From Chryseobacterium sp. SN22 (GTDB taxonomy: Bacteria > Bacteroidota > Bacteroidia > Flavobacteriales > Weeksellaceae): a stretch of 64,000 nt of DNA. Position 1 is the stretch's first letter; every line of letters begins with the position of its first letter. Positions 61,546-64,000 of the stretch are shown here, in pieces. The stretch spans positions 1 to 64,000 of the forward strand of contig NZ_VTSX01000010.1 of NCBI RefSeq assembly GCF_008329705.1. Reading direction: 5' to 3'. The translations under genes were made by a program, and so were the position numbers. The notes beneath the pieces are model-generated. The model was given only the letters and a program-made list of their open reading frames with translations. It was not told the origin of the DNA and searched no databases.

Positions 61546-62628
61546 ATGAACATTCCTACCCTCAAAACCAAAAACCTCGTCCTCCTCGAGGCCATCTCCG
61601 GCAGCCGGGCTTTCGGGCTGGCGACGGAAAATTCGGATACGGATATCCGGGGCGTATATTATCTGCCGAAAGAAGACTTTTTCGGACTGAGTTACGTACC
61701 GCAGGTGTCCAATGAAACCAATGACATTACCTATTACGAGATCGGAAGGTTTATAGAATTGCTGCAGAAAAATAACCCGAATATCCTGGAAGTCCTGGCG
61801 AGTCCGGCCGACTGCATTCAGCAGAAACATCCGCTGATGGATCTGCTGAAACCGGAGGATTTCCTGTCAAAGCTCTGCAAGGATACTTTTGCAGGCTATG
61901 CCGTTTCCCAGATCAGAAAGGCGAAAGGCCTGAACAAAAAGATCCTAAACCCGATGGACAAGGAAAGAAAATCGGTCCTGGATTTCTGCTATGTGTTGCA
62001 GGATCAGGGCTCGGTGCCGTTGAAGAAGTGGCTGCGGGAATTTTCAGACGGCGGACAGCGTGGTCTGGTACAGGAAAAATGCGGACTGGTCAGCATTGAA
62101 CATACAAAGGGCATGTTTGCGCTGTTTTATGACGGATCGGAAGATTTGGGATACAAAGGAATCATCCGGCATGAAGAAGCCAGCCAGGTTTCCGTTTCAT
62201 CGGTTCCGAAAGGGGAAAAACCGCTGGCCTACCTGTTCTGCAACCTTGATGCCTACTCTACCTACTGCAAAGATTACCGGGAATACTGGAAGTGGGTTTC
62301 GGAGCGGAACGAAGACCGCTACAACGTGAATCAAAACCACGGACAGAATTACGACAGCAAAAATATGATGCACACGATCCGCCTGCTGCAGTCCTGCGAA
62401 CAGATTTTTAAAACAGGTTCCCTGAACATCCGGGTGGACAATCGGGACGAACTGCTGGACATTAAAGCCGGAAACCGGCCGTATGAAGCCGTTATGAAAA
62501 AAGCGGACGAACTGATCCGCTCGATTGAATATTATCATTCGGTTTCTGCCCTTTCCGAATTTCCGGATTTGGCAAAGACCACAAAGCTATTGGTGGAGAT
62601 CCGGGAGGAACTGTATAAAAACAAATAA
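61546..62628 (+). CDS. RlaP-type nucleotidyltransferase (RNA repair DNA polymerase beta family), copy 2
   Basis: The 360-residue protein has the core ISGSRAFGLATENSDTDIRG (residues 17-36), with the GS motif at 19-20 and metal-binding Asp31 and Asp33. A long C-terminal helical region follows, with KAKGLNKKILNPMDKERKSVLDFCYV (shortened) and QNHGQNYDSKNMMHTIRLL. It is 110 residues longer than copy 1 at 56263. It starts 27 nt after the TROVE gene, so the two are one transcript. Its GC-rich codon use contrasts with the TROVE gene. Confidence 0.9.
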   Translation: MNIPTLKTKNLVLLEAISGSRAFGLATENSDTDIRGVYYLPKEDFFGLSYVPQVSNETNDITYYEIGRFIELLQKNNPNILEVLASPADCIQQKHPLMDLLKPEDFLSKLCKDTFAGYAVSQIRKAKGLNKKILNPMDKERKSVLDFCYVLQDQGSVPLKKWLREFSDGGQRGLVQEKCGLVSIEHTKGMFALFYDGSEDLGYKGIIRHEEASQVSVSSVPKGEKPLAYLFCNLDAYSTYCKDYREYWKWVSERNEDRYNVNQNHGQNYDSKNMMHTIRLLQSCEQIFKTGSLNIRVDNRDELLDIKAGNRPYEAVMKKADELIRSIEYYHSVSALSEFPDLAKTTKLLVEIREELYKNK

Positions 62629-62655
62629 AGCTTCTTGCGAAGCTTTATTTTTATC
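62625..62655. terminator. Intrinsic terminator of unit 3
   Basis: ATAAAGCTTC (62625-62634) and GAAGCTTTAT (62639-62648) form a 10-bp stem around TTGC and a T run follows; the stop codon of the RlaP gene lies within the left arm. It also faces the cold-shock gene on the other strand. Confidence 0.88.
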
Positions 62656-62667
62656 TTGAGGTGTATT

Positions 62668-63102
62668 TTATTTTACAAGCCTGATTTCCATAGCGGAAAA
62701 GCCTTTTGGTGATTTTTCCTTTTCAAAAGAAACCTTGTTTCCTTTTTTTACCTGGTCGATACAGTTGTTGTTGTGGAAGAAGATATTTTCTTTGGTTTTA
62801 TCTTCGGTAATGAAGCCGTATCCTTTTTCACTCAGGAAAGTAACGATTCCTTTTTTAACGGTTTCTTCAGCTTCAATCGGAGCAGCGCCCAGCTGAATGT
62901 CGTTGATATCGATTTCTTCTTTTTCATCACGATCCGGTGGGGTAGACGTCAGTTGCCCGTTCGCATCCACATACATGATCATATCGTCAAAGCTTTTGCC
63001 TTTGTCGTTGTTTTCCTTACGTTCTTCACGACGTAAAGCTTTTTCTTTTAATTTTTGCTGTTTTTTCTTGAAATTTTCTTTTTTAGAGAAAGAATCTGCC
63101 AT
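62668..63102 (-). CDS. Cold-shock domain protein with a charged N-terminal extension
   Basis: The 144-residue protein has a Lys/Glu-rich N-terminal half (KKENFKKKQQKLKEKALRRE, shortened), probably disordered or coiled coil. The C-terminal 62 residues form a cold-shock domain: KGIVTFLSEKGYGFITED with the RNP1-like KGYGFI and RNP2-like IFFHNN. Such proteins bind single-stranded RNA. It lies tail to tail with unit 3, so it may be unrelated, though RNA binding fits the island. Confidence 0.88.
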   Translation of the reverse strand: MADSFSKKENFKKKQQKLKEKALRREERKENNDKGKSFDDMIMYVDANGQLTSTPPDRDEKEEIDINDIQLGAAPIEAEETVKKGIVTFLSEKGYGFITEDKTKENIFFHNNNCIDQVKKGNKVSFEKEKSPKGFSAMEIRLVK

Positions 63103-63396
63103 ATATTGTATTGAATTTTATATTACGATTTAATTTTAACGCTCATGACAAAGCTATATTGTCTGCCTGTTATTTTTCAATGCCAGGTTGTGATCGCTAC
63201 CTATTAAAGGTTTTCTGAGTGCTTTTATTCATGCGAGTGCCTTTTTGAAAGGCCGATGTGAAACGGAATTGAATAAATATTCTTAACGGTCACAGAAGTA
63301 AAGACAGAGATTTCTTTTAATAAGTAAACAAAGATACGGAAAAAAAACGTACTATGCAAGTGGTTATGGCTTCAAATCCCTGAAATTCAATTTATT

Positions 63397-63738
63397 TTAA
63401 GCTTTCAGAAAATCAAGCCATTCCTTCAGCAGATCTTTAATATCAGCCAAAGGAAATGTATAAGGTCTTTCGTCGATTCTAAAATCCGTATATTCTATAT
63501 CCAGTTCAACATGATCTAATATCATCGATTCATAAATTGACCTGTCAAGATCATCTGCATTCAGAAAGGCATTGATTTCCCATAAAAGAAATTCTGTTCC
63601 GGCACGATCCAGATAAGACAGAAACTGCAGACTGTTATTCTGGTCCACAATCCAGTCTTTGCGACGACAATTATAACCTATAATACCATCAGAACTTATC
63701 TTATAAAATTCTAAACCGTATTGTTCTCTTTTAGTCAT
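63397..63738 (-). CDS. Hypothetical protein
   Basis: The 113-residue soluble acidic protein has no signal or membrane segment. The sequence (YGLEFYKISSDGIIGYN to PLADIKDLLKEWLDFL, shortened) recalls small immunity-type or DUF proteins in Bacteroidota, but no family is recognised. It is more AT-rich than the repair genes. No toxin partner is visible. The 290-nt stretch to its right of the cold-shock gene holds no gene. Confidence 0.65.
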   Translation of the reverse strand: MTKREQYGLEFYKISSDGIIGYNCRRKDWIVDQNNSLQFLSYLDRAGTEFLLWEINAFLNADDLDRSIYESMILDHVELDIEYTDFRIDERPYTFPLADIKDLLKEWLDFLKA

Positions 63739-63934
63739 ATTTTTGATTTTCAGTATATAAATAAAATATATATTTTGAAATACAGATGATATTTTTATAA
63801 AAGTTCAAACAAAGCAGAGAGATTTATGTGATTCGGCACACTATATAATTTACGCAATAATCAATGTGTTCTGCCAATTTCTATCATAAAAAGATGGGCA
63901 ATGTAATTTTTAATTCACTTATTATACATCAAAA

Positions 63935-63959
63935 AAACCACCGGAGTTCCGATGGTTAA
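63935..63959 (-). terminator. Terminator for a gene beyond the right edge
   Basis: AACCA-C-CGG and CCG-A-TGGTT form a hairpin (one mismatch) with a run of A on the plus strand, that is T on the minus strand. A possible stop codon (TTA at 63985-63987 on the plus strand) just to the right would end a minus-strand gene from outside, but only five codons are visible. Confidence 0.7.
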
Positions 63960-64000
63960 TATTATAATTGATAACAAATATCTTATTCTTCAGAAGAAGG

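Overview
The window comes from a low-GC member of the Bacteroidota, most likely a Chryseobacterium-like flavobacterium. The support is internal: promoters with the TAnnTTTG -7 box, a type IX secretion sorting domain, DUF5686 outer-membrane proteins, a LytS/LytTR pair, a Bacteroidota-type DnaG without zinc ligands, and the folP / DUF1599 / BT_3928 / tpiA neighbourhood. No rRNA, ordinary tRNA, CRISPR array, prophage or complete insertion sequence was found.

1-13 kb: two paralogous DUF5686 outer-membrane proteins flank a PhoX-like lipoprotein and a di-haem peroxidase, followed by folate synthesis (folP), DUF1599, BT_3928, TerB-like and tpiA genes. 13-20 kb: a phytase-like esterase lipoprotein, an intergenic zone with gene remnants, a pair of helix-turn-helix genes, and two secreted surface proteins. 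19.5-32.5 kb: housekeeping genes (clpP, dnaG, tsaE, ald), a two-component system, a CPA2 antiporter, tyrA preceded by a Tyr-rich leader peptide and intrinsic terminator, and a divergent HxlR/oxidoreductase pair. 32.5-49.7 kb: a large T9SS phosphoesterase, a phosphotransferase, surface lipoproteins, sdaA, amtB, two YceI genes, glucokinase, a small beta-barrel, and a DUF1800/DUF1501 pair.

49.8-62.7 kb is the most unusual part and reads as one RNA-repair island. A WYL regulator and a HopJ-family gene lie next to three transcription units that share the same promoter motif (CTGCGCAAAAA, then TTGCGCA, then TTAYTTTGCA after exactly 12 nt). Unit 1 is rtcB, a strong hairpin, a tRNA-like RNA with insertions in both the anticodon loop and the T loop, repeated hairpins, and an SCO0854-like protein. 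Unit 2 is an RlaP-type nucleotidyltransferase, an unknown protein, an ATP-grasp protein, a P-loop polynucleotide-kinase-like protein, and a Thg1-like 3'-5' polymerase interrupted by an in-frame TGA. Unit 3 is a second tRNA-like RNA with a 69-nt anticodon loop and an 8-bp acceptor stem, a TROVE (Ro60) protein, and a second RlaP protein. Together these would rejoin, end-process, rebuild and quality-control broken RNA. The two tRNA-like RNAs are candidate substrates, scaffolds or Y-RNA-like ligands.

Dispersed intergenic repeats occur at about 9.3, 12.1, 30.3 and 40.7 kb, and a GC-rich element with a 16-bp perfect inverted repeat sits upstream of the WYL gene. All functional statements rest on reading the sequence and remembered family knowledge; no database search was run.
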